Shown here one piece after another: positions 55,176 to 63,627 of a stretch of DNA of 64,000 nt (the first letter of the stretch is position 1; the number at the start of each line of letters is the position of its first letter). A program made the position numbers and the translations under genes. Under the pieces are notes generated by a model. It made no database searches. It was not told the DNA's origin and saw nothing but the letters and a program-made list of their open reading frames with translations. This stretch comes from Carboxylicivirga sediminis (GTDB lineage: Bacteria; Bacteroidota; Bacteroidia; Bacteroidales; Marinilabiliaceae): the NCBI RefSeq assembly GCF_018156225.1, contig NZ_JAGTAR010000004.1:1-64000 (forward strand), in the 5' to 3' direction.

Positions 55176-55844
55176 CTATTGTGCCATTAGTTCAAAACGT
55201 TCGTCATTGGCCTCAATAAAGCCTTTGTCGGCTTCCTTATTAGTAGGTACTCTTTGTTTTCGCATAGCCAATGCATTTTCAAGCCTGATCCGATAGCCGT
55301 TCTTGTAGGCCATCATATGAGCCTGTTCAAAACCCATTTGTTGAATAATATACATGAAATTTTGCGCTTCCTCGTATTCAATAAACTCACCGAGGGTAAA
55401 TTGATTAATGCTGTCGTAAGTGTCTTGTTTTAATCCAAGCATATTCTCTTTATATTGGCTTAAATCTAAATCCTTATAGGCGCCAATCTGAATGGCAAAC
55501 AGGATGCCATCGTAATTGTCTTTTGGGATGGCTGCGCTATGGATGCTGTAGGTAATTTTTTGCAGAGAATCAGGGTTTATTTTCTTCTCAATATAAACAG
55601 TGTCAATTCGTGATACCGCCGTTGGCGTTAGTTGCTGGCCTGGCACATTGATAAAGCCTTGCGCTAACAGGAGTATGAACAGGGTTACCGAAAAAACAAT
55701 GGTAAAGTAAAACCATAGACGCAGCTGGCCAATCTTAGTCGATTGTTTTTGAGCAGTCTCCCTTAAGCGACTTAACTCTTTATCCAAGGCTTCAATACGC
55801 AATTGTTGCTTCTGTTCCGATATAAAATTTTCGGGTGCTGACAT
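55176..55844 (-). CDS. Membrane-anchored protein with SPOR-like domain
   Basis: A 222-residue protein. The N-terminus is a cytoplasmic coiled-coil (about 8-40), followed by one membrane helix (about 43-65). A periplasmic domain has F-A-I-Q-I-G-A-Y near residue 116 and a later N-G-Y-R-I-R, spaced like a SPOR peptidoglycan-binding fold. It may be involved in cell envelope or division, but the SPOR call is from weak pattern only. It converges on the act operon. Confidence 0.6.
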   Translation of the reverse strand: MSAPENFISEQKQQLRIEALDKELSRLRETAQKQSTKIGQLRLWFYFTIVFSVTLFILLLAQGFINVPGQQLTPTAVSRIDTVYIEKKINPDSLQKITYSIHSAAIPKDNYDGILFAIQIGAYKDLDLSQYKENMLGLKQDTYDSINQFTLGEFIEYEEAQNFMYIIQQMGFEQAHMMAYKNGYRIRLENALAMRKQRVPTNKEADKGFIEANDERFELMAQ

Positions 55845-55963
55845 GAGTTTGGGTGTTTAATGACTACTAATTTAATGGATTGCATTAAGCTTGTAAATGT
55901 TACCAACCGTTAATTAACTAACAAGATATTAACAGCTTAATGTTTTTATAGGGGAGAAATGGT

Positions 55964-56575
55964 TTAATAGCCAGCTTTAGCAAATACTTCGCGAATAGAA
56001 GGATAGGTGTGATTCAGTATTTCATTAATAGCCTCCTTTTTCACCCAGGTGGCCGATACAATGTTTTCCTCAGTTTGCGGACTTGGTTCATCAAAACCAA
56101 AGTAGTCCATAAAAAACCAGGCTGTTTCTTTAAGGTAATGGACACCTTTTTGCTCATAGGTATGGAAAGTAGATAGCAAAGGGTGGCGAATAACCAGATC
56201 GGTGATGCCACATTCCTCTTCTACCTCTCTTAAGGCTGTTTTTCTATAGCTTTCATCTTTTTCGCATTTGCCTTTGGGCAGATCGTAAACGCCTAAGCGG
56301 TGAATCACTAAAAATTCATTATTGGGATTTATCACCAGACCGCCAGCTGCCGTAATAAATCTGTAGCATTTTTTAAGGGCGTTCAGCAAAACCTCCTTCC
56401 TACGACCATACACATAGGCCTCTTTTAGAGAAGTATTATTTTCAAAGGTGTTAATAAATATCTGGAGCTCATGATGTGATGTGTACTTGTGCAGTGCATC
56501 AAAGTTTTGGGAGAGATCTTGCTCCAGTTTATCCGTTAAAAAAAGTGTTCTGTCCTTGAAAAAAACTTTATACAT
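55964..56575 (-). CDS. NUDIX hydrolase
   Basis: A 203-residue protein. The Nudix box G-x5-E-x7-R-E-x-x-E-E-x-G is visible, starting at G-K-C-E-K-D-E and ending R-E-V-E-E-E-C-G-I. The box coordinates Mg2+ and the enzyme hydrolyses a nucleoside diphosphate linked to another group; the substrate is unknown. The start at 56575 (MYKVFF) is favoured over an upstream codon at 56611 because the family usually begins so. It is then only 7 bases from the divergent pyrE start. Confidence 0.88.
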   Translation of the reverse strand: MYKVFFKDRTLFLTDKLEQDLSQNFDALHKYTSHHELQIFINTFENNTSLKEAYVYGRRKEVLLNALKKCYRFITAAGGLVINPNNEFLVIHRLGVYDLPKGKCEKDESYRKTALREVEEECGITDLVIRHPLLSTFHTYEQKGVHYLKETAWFFMDYFGFDEPSPQTEENIVSATWVKKEAINEILNHTYPSIREVFAKAGY

Positions 56576-56578
56576 TTG
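56571..56578 (+). promoter_or_regulatory. -7 element of the pyrE promoter
   Basis: TACATTTG matches TAnnTTTG and ends 4 bases before the pyrE ATG. The predicted transcription start would be at or within a base or two of the ATG. The -33 region (TTCTG around 56548-56552) is weak. It overlaps the 5' end of the divergent NUDIX coding region. Confidence 0.5.
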
Positions 56579-56582
56579 CGGT

Positions 56583-57215
56583 ATGGAAAAATTAGCAGAA
56601 ATTGTAGCCAATCAGTTGTTGCAAATTAAGGCAATAAAATTGCAACCTGCAAACCCCTTTACATGGGCATCGGGGTGGAAATCACCTATCTATTGTGATA
56701 ATCGTAAAACACTTTCATATCCGAATGTGCGTGATTTCATTAAGTTGGAATTTGCACGTCTGGTACTTGAAAAATATCCTGATGTGGATGTGGTTGCAGG
56801 AGTGGCAACCGGAGCTATCGCACAGGGAGCGTTGGTGTCTGATGCCATTAATAAGCCATTTATTTATGTTCGTTCGGCTGCCAAAGGCCATGGGTTAACC
56901 AACCTGATTGAAGGTGACCTTAAGCCTGGGCAAAAAGTAGTGGTGATTGAGGACTTAATCTCAACAGGCGGTAGTAGCTTAAAGGCTGTGGAGGCAATTC
57001 GCGAAGCGGGTGCTGAAGTTTTAGGTATGCTGGCGATTTTTACTTATGGCTTCCCGGTTGCTACTGAAGCTTTCGAAAAGGCAGGTGTTGAATTGACCAC
57101 TTTAAGTTCTTATGAGCAAATGATTCCATATGCCAGCCAATCGGGCTATGTAACTGCCAATGATGTTGCGACTTTGCAAGAGTGGAGGAAAGATCCGGCT
57201 AACTGGAATAAATAG
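56583..57215 (+). CDS. pyrE: Orotate phosphoribosyltransferase
   Basis: A 210-residue cytoplasmic enzyme that joins orotate and PRPP to make OMP in pyrimidine synthesis. The PRPP-binding motif V-V-V-I-E-D-L-I-S-T-G-G-S lies near residues 119-131, and W-A-S-G-W-K-S-P-I-Y-C-D-N-R-K is typical of PyrE. The ATG at 56583 is set by homology, because an upstream in-frame codon would run into the NUDIX gene. A terminator lies downstream. Confidence 0.96.
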   Translation: MEKLAEIVANQLLQIKAIKLQPANPFTWASGWKSPIYCDNRKTLSYPNVRDFIKLEFARLVLEKYPDVDVVAGVATGAIAQGALVSDAINKPFIYVRSAAKGHGLTNLIEGDLKPGQKVVVIEDLISTGGSSLKAVEAIREAGAEVLGMLAIFTYGFPVATEAFEKAGVELTTLSSYEQMIPYASQSGYVTANDVATLQEWRKDPANWNK

Positions 57216-57265
57216 CAAGATATGAGCTGTTAGCTTATGGCTGGCGGCTTAAAAATAGTAATTCT

Positions 57266-57295
57266 GAGCAGGTCTGTTTTAGGCTTGCTCTTTTT
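57266..57295 (+). terminator. Terminator of pyrE
   Basis: GAGCAGGTCT pairs with AGGCTTGCTC with two G-T wobbles, followed by five T residues. Confidence 0.7.
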
Positions 57296-57399
57296 CTTTA
57301 TTAATATAGGTGTGCAGCATGTTAGTTGGCTACAAACGAATGATAGAGACCAATAGACACTGCTGCCTACTGACTGGCAACTAACAAACTATTTGTATT

Positions 57400-57804
57400 A
57401 TGACAACATTTGAAAGCGAAATAAAGAAGGCAAGTCATCCGGCAGAGAAGATGTTTAATTTCTTGTCGGATTTTGATCATTTTGGCGAGGTTATCCCGAA
57501 AGATAAGATTAATAACTGGCAGTCATTTGGCGATAGTTGTCGTTTCTCCATCGATCCGGTGGGTGAAGTTGGGCTACGTATTGTTGACACAGAGGCGCCC
57601 AAGATGATTAAGTACACCGCTGAGGGCAAAACACCTTTCAACTTCTTTTTGTGGATACAACTCAAAGAAGTAGCAGAAGATGATACTCGCGTGAAGCTTA
57701 CAATAAAAGCCGATATGAATCCGATGATTAAAATGGTAGCCAGTAAGCCCATCAAGAAGTTTCTGGAAGTATTGAGCGATGCCATTGCCAATCATCAGTA
57801 TTAA
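57400..57804 (+). CDS. SRPBCC-fold protein
   Basis: A 134-residue protein with the helix-grip pattern of the polyketide cyclase/START-like SRPBCC superfamily: P-A-E-K-M-F-N-F-L-S-D near the start, I-D-P-V-G-E-V-G-L-R-I in the middle strands, and a long C-terminal helix F-L-E-V-L-S-D-A-I-A. Such proteins bind small hydrophobic molecules or act as chaperones. The ligand is unknown. It stands alone between pyrE and birA. Confidence 0.75.
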   Translation: MTTFESEIKKASHPAEKMFNFLSDFDHFGEVIPKDKINNWQSFGDSCRFSIDPVGEVGLRIVDTEAPKMIKYTAEGKTPFNFFLWIQLKEVAEDDTRVKLTIKADMNPMIKMVASKPIKKFLEVLSDAIANHQY

Positions 57805-57861
57805 TATAAAGCTGTCAGTTATTGCTTATTTGCAATTGGCTGTCAGCTTTGCTCTTTTTCA

Positions 57862-58611
57862 TTATATCACAAATTGCACCTCTTTAAAGGCATATTCACG
57901 CTTTTGCTTATTAGTGTCTACAAGTGTTAGCAAGCCCATCTCGTTTACCGAAGCTATCTGTGCCTCAAATGTCTCCTTATCGTCCCGGTAGCTGTAGGTA
58001 CCTTCCTTGCGATACAGGTTGGTCAGGTAATCGTCATTTATCAATGCCATGCGGTGTGTTTCCAGCTGATGGTAACGCTCATTAATATTGTCGAGTAATA
58101 GTTCCAGTAATAGTTCCAGTTCAAAGTGCTGACCAGTTAATTGTTTCAGCGAAATCGGGTTGGGGGCATCAGAAATAAACGCTTCCTGGTTGACATTCAG
58201 ACCAATGCCCACAATGCAATAATCAAGTGCACTTCCCAGTATCGAATTCTCAATTAAAATCCCTGCCACCTTGGAGTCATTAATGTAAATATCATTGGGC
58301 CATTTAATGGTGGCATCTTGTTGGCTTACTTGCTTAATGGTGTCAATCAGCGCCAGTGACACTGCTTTTGAGATATAAAACTGCAGGTGTGGCGCCAAAA
58401 ATGTTGGTTTGAGCAGCAGGCTGAATGTGAGATTACTGTTTTGTTCACTCTCCCATTTATTGCCTACCTGTCCTTTGCCCGCTGTTTGGTGGTTTGTAAT
58501 CACAACACTATGCTCAGCCAGTTTTCTTTCGTTTAAGAGCCGTTTGAGTTCGGTATTGGTAGAACCCAGTTCGGGGTATACTAAAAAATCAGGTGCTGAA
58601 TATGTCATCAT
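57862..58611 (-). CDS. birA: Biotin-[acetyl-CoA-carboxylase] ligase
   Basis: A 249-residue biotin protein ligase of the short type without a DNA-binding N-terminal domain. The catalytic core shows G-K-G-Q-V-G-N-K-W (the biotin-binding glycine-rich loop, close to the usual G-R-G-R-x-x-R-x-W), W-P-N-D-I-Y and K-V-A-G-I-L-I-E. It attaches biotin to carboxylase subunits. A 12-base tandem repeat near 58094-58117 encodes a repeated E-L-L-L segment. The promoter is likely at 58670-58663. An ATG at 58608 would remove one residue and is an equal alternative. Confidence 0.93.
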   Translation of the reverse strand: MMTYSAPDFLVYPELGSTNTELKRLLNERKLAEHSVVITNHQTAGKGQVGNKWESEQNSNLTFSLLLKPTFLAPHLQFYISKAVSLALIDTIKQVSQQDATIKWPNDIYINDSKVAGILIENSILGSALDYCIVGIGLNVNQEAFISDAPNPISLKQLTGQHFELELLLELLLDNINERYHQLETHRMALINDDYLTNLYRKEGTYSYRDDKETFEAQIASVNEMGLLTLVDTNKQKREYAFKEVQFVI

Positions 58612-58662
58612 TACAGTTTATTGTGAAAATATGTCAGGCCAGGCGGCTCATTATCTATTTGA

Positions 58663-58670
58663 CAAAAATA
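58663..58670 (-). promoter_or_regulatory. -7 element of the birA promoter
   Basis: TATTTTTG on the minus strand matches TAnnTTTG, about 50 bases before the birA start. It sits back-to-back with the rsfS element. Confidence 0.5.
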
Positions 58671-58695
58671 GATGTTTATAATTTTTTAAAAGTAG

Positions 58696-58703
58696 TATCT
58701 TTG
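58696..58703 (+). promoter_or_regulatory. -7 element of the rsfS-ftsH operon promoter
   Basis: TATCTTTG matches TAnnTTTG, about 115 bases before the rsfS start. A TTTA at about -33 is a partial match. Confidence 0.5.
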
Positions 58704-58819
58704 AGCAAAAGTATACCATTGCCGGAAAATGTTGATCCAACAGGAGTCGTGCCCCAGGTATATTTTAACCTATACTTTATAACTGCAAAACAAAGCAACA
58801 GAAAAGACAACAACTGCGG

Positions 58820-59191
58820 ATGAATGAAGAGAATTACTCTGCTAAACAATTAGCAGATGCTATTGTTGAAGGTATTCAGGATAAGAAAGGCACAAATATT
58901 GCTATCTTGGATTTATCAAAATTAGATAATACGATTTGTCAGTATTTTGTGATTTGTGATGGTGAAAGTACTACACAGGTAGATGCGATTGCTGACGGGA
59001 TTGAAGATTACGTGCGTAAGCATTTAGGCGATAAACCAAATCATGTTGAAGGGCGCGAAAATGCGCTTTGGATTTTATTGGATTACTTCGATGTGGTGGT
59101 GCATGTTTTCCATAAGGAGCAGCGAGGGTATTATAACCTTGAGGCGCTGTGGGCCGATGCCAAACGTACGGATATAGAAAACCTATTTTAA
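58820..59191 (+). CDS. rsfS: Ribosome silencing factor RsfS
   Basis: A 123-residue protein that binds L14 on the large subunit and blocks subunit joining in slow growth. Diagnostic parts are D-L-S-K-L-D-N-T-I-C-Q-Y-F-V-I-C and E-G-x-E-N-A-L-W-I-L-L-D-Y-F-D-V-V-V-H-V-F. It lies 15 bases before ftsH and is likely co-transcribed with it. Confidence 0.95.
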   Translation: MNEENYSAKQLADAIVEGIQDKKGTNIAILDLSKLDNTICQYFVICDGESTTQVDAIADGIEDYVRKHLGDKPNHVEGRENALWILLDYFDVVVHVFHKEQRGYYNLEALWADAKRTDIENLF

Positions 59192-59206
59192 CTAGAAAGT
59201 AAGCAC

Positions 59207-61225
59207 ATGTCAAACGGAAAACCGAATACGCCGGGAGGTGACAAGGATAAGTCAAAGTTTCCGAAATTTAATCTGTATTGGGCCTACGGCTTAATAGCCA
59301 TTGCACTTATATTGGTCAGCCGAATGGACTTCGGACAGGGACCTCATAAGATTTCCTACAGTGATTTTAAAAATGAGGTACTTGTTGGAGGTGATATCGA
59401 TAAAATCATTGTTGTACGAAATGAAGGTGTTGCCGAAGTAACCATTAAAGAGGATAAGCTGGATAAGTACAAGCACCTGTTTAATGAAAATTTGACCAAT
59501 TCTGGTCCGCCAGCTGCAGGTCCACATTTTACTTTTAACTTATCTACAATTGATAAGTTTGACGAAGCGGTGGCATTGGCCGAATCAGAGCAAAACACAA
59601 CCATTCCAGTAGATTACGAAACGCGAACCGATTTCTTTGGTGAGTTTTTTACTTTTATGTGGCCACTGTTACTATTGGTGGCTATCTGGATATTCATCTT
59701 TCGCCGGATGGGTGCACAGGGTGGCGCCGGTGGTGCCGGTAATATATTCAACGTTGGCAAGTCAAAAGCCAAAATGTTTGATAAAGAGTCAGACATTAAT
59801 GTAACATTCAAAGATGTGGCAGGCCTGGTGGAGGCCAAGCAGGAACTTGAAGAGATTGTTGAATTCCTGAAACGTCCTGAAAAATATACCGAGTTGGGGG
59901 GTAAGATACCTAAAGGCGCCTTATTGGTAGGCCCTCCGGGAACAGGTAAAACATTATTGGCAAAAGCTGTTGCCGGTGAGGCCAACGTACCGTTCTTTAG
60001 CATGTCAGGTTCAGACTTTGTGGAAATGTTTGTGGGTGTTGGTGCCAGCCGTGTGCGCGACTTATTTAAGAAGGCCAAGGAAAAATCACCTTGTATCGTG
60101 TTTATCGATGAGATTGACGCCATTGGTCGTGCCCGTGGCAAAAGCCCTAACATGGGTGCCAACGATGAGCGTGAAAATACCCTGAACCAGTTACTAACCG
60201 AAATGGATGGTTTTGGAACCAATAGTGGTGTAATTATTCTGGCTGCCACTAACCGTGCCGATATTCTGGATCGCGCCCTGATGCGTGCGGGACGTTTCGA
60301 CCGTCAGATACATGTAGAGTTACCAGACCTTAAAGAACGTAAAGCTATCTTTGAAGTACACCTGCGTCCACTACGCCTGAAAGATGATGTGGAGAGCGAT
60401 TTCTTGGCAAAGCAAACACCTGGCTTCTCAGGTGCCGATATTGCCAATGTATGTAATGAGGCGGCATTGATAGCGGCTCGTGGCGATAAAAAGATTGTTG
60501 AGAAAGAAGATTTTCTGAGTGCAGTTGACCGAATTGTTGGCGGTTTAGAGAAGAAGAATAAGATTATTTCAAAGGATGAGAAAAAGGCCATTGCCTATCA
60601 CGAGGCTGGTCATGCTACCATCAGCTGGTTACTGGAATATGCTCACCCGCTGGTAAAGGTAACGATTGTGCCAAGGGGTAAAGCTTTGGGTGCTGCCTGG
60701 TACCTGCCGGAAGAACGCCAGTTAACAACTACCGAGCAAATTTTGGATGAGATGTGTTCAACGCTTGGAGGACGTGCCGCTGAAGAAATCATGTTTGGTA
60801 AGATTAGTACCGGTGCCTTGAATGATCTGGAGAAAGTAACAAAGCAGGCTTACGCAATGGTGTCCTATTATGGCATGAGCGATAAGGTGGGCAATATCAG
60901 TTATTTTGATTCTTCAGGTCAGTCTGATTACTCATTTAATAAACCATACAGCGAGAAGACAGCTGAATTAATGGATGAGGAAGTAGGACGTATTATTGAT
61001 CAGCAATATAAGCGCGCTAAGAAAATATTGGTTGAGAATCATGAGAAGCATACTAAATTAGCTGAATTGCTACTTGAAAAAGAAGTGATTTTCAGTGAGG
61101 ATCTCGAAAAAATATTTGGTAAACGCATTTCGGAGCATGTTATTCAGGAAGAGGATATAAATGATAATGAAGCTGCTGAAGACTCAAAGCCTGCAGCCGA
61201 AGCATCTTCGGATGATAATGCATAA
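59207..61225 (+). CDS. ftsH: ATP-dependent zinc metalloprotease FtsH
   Basis: A 672-residue membrane protease. Two membrane helices lie at about 27-41 and 148-166, with a periplasmic domain between. The AAA+ module has GPPGTGKT at 242-249 and C-I-V-F-I-D-E-I-D-A, and the metalloprotease site is HEAGH at 465-469. The family degrades membrane proteins and short-lived regulators. The gene follows rsfS by 15 bases, and the LUD-domain gene start overlaps its stop, so these are one transcription unit. Confidence 0.97.
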   Translation: MSNGKPNTPGGDKDKSKFPKFNLYWAYGLIAIALILVSRMDFGQGPHKISYSDFKNEVLVGGDIDKIIVVRNEGVAEVTIKEDKLDKYKHLFNENLTNSGPPAAGPHFTFNLSTIDKFDEAVALAESEQNTTIPVDYETRTDFFGEFFTFMWPLLLLVAIWIFIFRRMGAQGGAGGAGNIFNVGKSKAKMFDKESDINVTFKDVAGLVEAKQELEEIVEFLKRPEKYTELGGKIPKGALLVGPPGTGKTLLAKAVAGEANVPFFSMSGSDFVEMFVGVGASRVRDLFKKAKEKSPCIVFIDEIDAIGRARGKSPNMGANDERENTLNQLLTEMDGFGTNSGVIILAATNRADILDRALMRAGRFDRQIHVELPDLKERKAIFEVHLRPLRLKDDVESDFLAKQTPGFSGADIANVCNEAALIAARGDKKIVEKEDFLSAVDRIVGGLEKKNKIISKDEKKAIAYHEAGHATISWLLEYAHPLVKVTIVPRGKALGAAWYLPEERQLTTTEQILDEMCSTLGGRAAEEIMFGKISTGALNDLEKVTKQAYAMVSYYGMSDKVGNISYFDSSGQSDYSFNKPYSEKTAELMDEEVGRIIDQQYKRAKKILVENHEKHTKLAELLLEKEVIFSEDLEKIFGKRISEHVIQEEDINDNEAAEDSKPAAEASSDDNA

Positions 61226-61859
61226 TCGAACAAAAAAAATATCAGATAAAGCACGGGCCAACATTTTAAGTAGGCTTGAAAGTGCTGATCAAAAAAACAG
61301 CGGACTGATGCCTGAGAGGGTGCAGTCCGCTGCTGTTTTTTCATCGCCAGATAATTTGTTATCCACCTTTATTGACGAGTTTGAGAAGGTTAATGGTCAG
61401 GTGGTTGTCTGTGATAATCAACTGGCGGTGGCGAGGCAACTGGTCGAACTGGCTGACGAACACTGTTGGAATAATGTCTTTTGTCTTGAAGAGTCATTGT
61501 TGCCCTATATACCCGATTCAATTCAATTGGGTAATGATGAAGATTTCGAATCGATGCAGGTAGGAATTACCGGATGCGAGCTTTTGATTGCCCGGACAGG
61601 CTCCGTTATGGTGAGCTCGGCAGTTGCATCGGGGCGCCGCTTAAATGTTTTTCCACCGGTGCATGTTATCATTGCTAATGTTGATCAGTTGGTGCCATTT
61701 TTAGATGATGCCATTAGCCGTTTCAATGAAAAATATAAGGATAATATGCCATCTCAGGCAACAGTCATTACCGGCCCAAGCCGCACGGCAGATATTGAAA
61801 AGACCTTAGTTATGGGTGCGCATGGTCCAAAAGAACTTATCGTGCTAATTCATCAATAA
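61218..61859 (+). CDS. LUD-domain protein (LutC-like)
   Basis: A 213-residue protein of the LUD/LutC family. The pattern is a helical N-terminus, then V-G-I-T-G-C-E-L-L-I-A-R-T-G-S and a C-terminal T-V-I-T-G-P-S-R-T-A-D-I-E followed by G-x-H-G-P-K-E-L, which marks the LUD fold. LutC proteins take part in lactate oxidation with LutA and LutB, but those genes are absent here. The ATG at 61218 overlaps the ftsH end by 8 bases; 61212 is a possible alternative. Its role beside ftsH is not known to me. Confidence 0.85.
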   Translation: MHNRTKKISDKARANILSRLESADQKNSGLMPERVQSAAVFSSPDNLLSTFIDEFEKVNGQVVVCDNQLAVARQLVELADEHCWNNVFCLEESLLPYIPDSIQLGNDEDFESMQVGITGCELLIARTGSVMVSSAVASGRRLNVFPPVHVIIANVDQLVPFLDDAISRFNEKYKDNMPSQATVITGPSRTADIEKTLVMGAHGPKELIVLIHQ

Positions 61860-61888
61860 TGATGATTTTCTTTTTTGGCAGGATATGT

Positions 61889-61896
61889 TAACTTTG
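61889..61896 (+). promoter_or_regulatory. -7 element of the cdsA promoter
   Basis: TAACTTTG matches TAnnTTTG and lies 18 bases before the cdsA ATG. The predicted leader is about 12 bases. Confidence 0.45.
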
Positions 61897-61914
61897 CACC
61901 ACTAAAGATAATCG

Positions 61915-62724
61915 ATGAATAATTTCTTACAGCGCACTTTAACGGGTATCTTGTTCGTAGGAGCAGTAGCCGGTTCTATTTTTATACATCCCATTGCCTT
62001 TTTTCTGGTGTGTTTGCTGGTAGCTGTATTAGGTATTTTAGAATTAGGTCGATTATTGGAACGTAAATATGGTAAGCTCAACATATTTGCATCACTTCTG
62101 CTGGGGCTTACATTTCAGGTCTTAGTGTTTCTCGATTCGCAAGGCTATATTGACCGAACATGGTATGTGATTTTAATGCCAATGGTGTGGTTGCCTTTTG
62201 TATATGAGTTATTCAAAGGAGGGGAAAATCCTTTTCAGCGCATCGCATTAACGCTGATGATACCTGTGTATATTTCGCTTCCCTTATCGTTTCTGTTTTT
62301 AACTGGTTGCATTAATGGCGTTTTTCAGGCTTCCATTCTGTTAGGCTTTTTTATTTTGGTTTGGAGCAACGACTCTGGTGCATATATAGTAGGGGTGAGT
62401 ATAGGTAAGCATAAATTATTTGAACGAATATCTCCAAAAAAGACCTGGGAAGGATTTATTGGAGGCATCATATTTACAATTGTAGCTGCAGTCATTATTT
62501 TTAAGTTATCGGGTATTGCCAGTCTGGGTGTTTGGATAGGAGCAGCCTTAATTGTATCGATTTTTGGTACCATAGGCGATTTGGTTGAATCGATGCTTAA
62601 GCGTAATGTTGACATCAAAGATTCTGGTTCTATATTACCCGGACACGGAGGAGTGCTGGATCGATTTGATGCAGTGTTGTTTGCAGCCCCAATGGTATTT
62701 GCCTTGTTTGTATTATTTGGATAA
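61915..62724 (+). CDS. cdsA: Phosphatidate cytidylyltransferase
   Basis: A 269-residue inner-membrane enzyme that makes CDP-diacylglycerol from phosphatidate and CTP. About eight helices are predicted. The CdsA signature is present: S-N-D-S-G-A-Y, then S-P-K-K-T-W-E-G-F-I-G-G, and the C-terminal D-S-G-S-I-L-P-G-H-G-G-V-L-D-R-F-D. It precedes psd by 20 bases, so phospholipid synthesis genes are grouped. No phosphatidylserine synthase is seen in the window. Confidence 0.96.
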   Translation: MNNFLQRTLTGILFVGAVAGSIFIHPIAFFLVCLLVAVLGILELGRLLERKYGKLNIFASLLLGLTFQVLVFLDSQGYIDRTWYVILMPMVWLPFVYELFKGGENPFQRIALTLMIPVYISLPLSFLFLTGCINGVFQASILLGFFILVWSNDSGAYIVGVSIGKHKLFERISPKKTWEGFIGGIIFTIVAAVIIFKLSGIASLGVWIGAALIVSIFGTIGDLVESMLKRNVDIKDSGSILPGHGGVLDRFDAVLFAAPMVFALFVLFG

Positions 62725-62744
62725 AAGGATTAAGAAGTAACACA

Positions 62745-63398
62745 ATGACAATTCATAAAGAAGGATACGGAACGATTATCGTTGTGCTGGCTTTTTTGCT
62801 GGCACTTAACTATGGAATATTTTTTCTGACAGGTGTTGAGGTCACTAAATTTACAAGTCTGGCCTCGTTTGTTGTATTTGCATTAGTACTCAATTTTTTT
62901 CGCAATCCTAAGCGTGAGGCTGTTGTGCAGGATGGAGCTATCATTGCGCCAGCTGATGGTAAGGTTGTTGCCATCGAAGAAGTAGAGGAGGATGAGTACT
63001 TAAAAACTAAGTGCCTGCAGGTTTCGATTTTTATGTCGGTGTTTAACGTGCATATCAACTGGTTTCCAATCAAAGGTATTGTGAAGTATTTTCGTCATCA
63101 TAACGGGCGTTTTATGGCAGCTTACCTGCCAAAGTCATCCACCGAGAACGAACGTACCAGTGTTGTGATTGAGAACGAAAAAGGTACGCAGATTCTTGTA
63201 CGTCAGGTGGCGGGAGCAATGGCTCGTCGGATTGTTTGCTACGCCGAAGAAGAAAAAGGGATTGAGCAAGGTCAGCAAATGGGCTTTATCAAATTTGGTT
63301 CGAGAGTTGACTTGTACCTGCCGGTCGATACGCGCATTGATGTGGAATTAGAGCAAAAAGTAACCGGGCGTCAGACCATATTAGGATGGTTAAAATAA
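62745..63398 (+). CDS. psd: Phosphatidylserine decarboxylase (short, Archaea/Bacteroidota type)
   Basis: A 217-residue proenzyme. Two hydrophobic helices near the N-terminus (10-28 and 34-50) anchor it. The self-cleavage site is F-G-S at residues 184-186, so processing before S186 would give a pyruvoyl alpha chain. Before it are P-A-D-G-K-V-V and F-M-S-V-F-N-V-H, typical of the family. It converts phosphatidylserine to phosphatidylethanolamine. It follows cdsA and ends at a terminator. Confidence 0.94.
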   Translation: MTIHKEGYGTIIVVLAFLLALNYGIFFLTGVEVTKFTSLASFVVFALVLNFFRNPKREAVVQDGAIIAPADGKVVAIEEVEEDEYLKTKCLQVSIFMSVFNVHINWFPIKGIVKYFRHHNGRFMAAYLPKSSTENERTSVVIENEKGTQILVRQVAGAMARRIVCYAEEEKGIEQGQQMGFIKFGSRVDLYLPVDTRIDVELEQKVTGRQTILGWLK

Positions 63399-63420
63399 TC
63401 CCGAGCAACTAACAATATAG

Positions 63421-63453
63421 AGAGCTGTCCTACCGGGATGGCTCTTTTTTTTA
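63421..63453 (+). terminator. Terminator of cdsA-psd
   Basis: AGAGCTGTCC pairs with GGATGGCTCT through two G-T wobbles and is followed by eight T residues. Confidence 0.8.
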
Positions 63454-63627
63454 TCCCGATGCAACTTCTATGGCTTAAGTTTGTTATGTACAGGCAAACA
63501 GATTTTAGTGCTTTTACGCATGAAAATATAGGCGCAAAATAGGTAATTAAATACTTTTATATATTTTTATCGCCTTGTTCATACAATAAACACTGAAGCT
63601 TGAAGTCGTTAATAAAATCATGTTATT

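Noticed and set aside
59614-60249. A 211-codon minus-strand open frame in ftsH
   Set aside because: Antisense to the AAA+ domain of FtsH and without any motif of its own.
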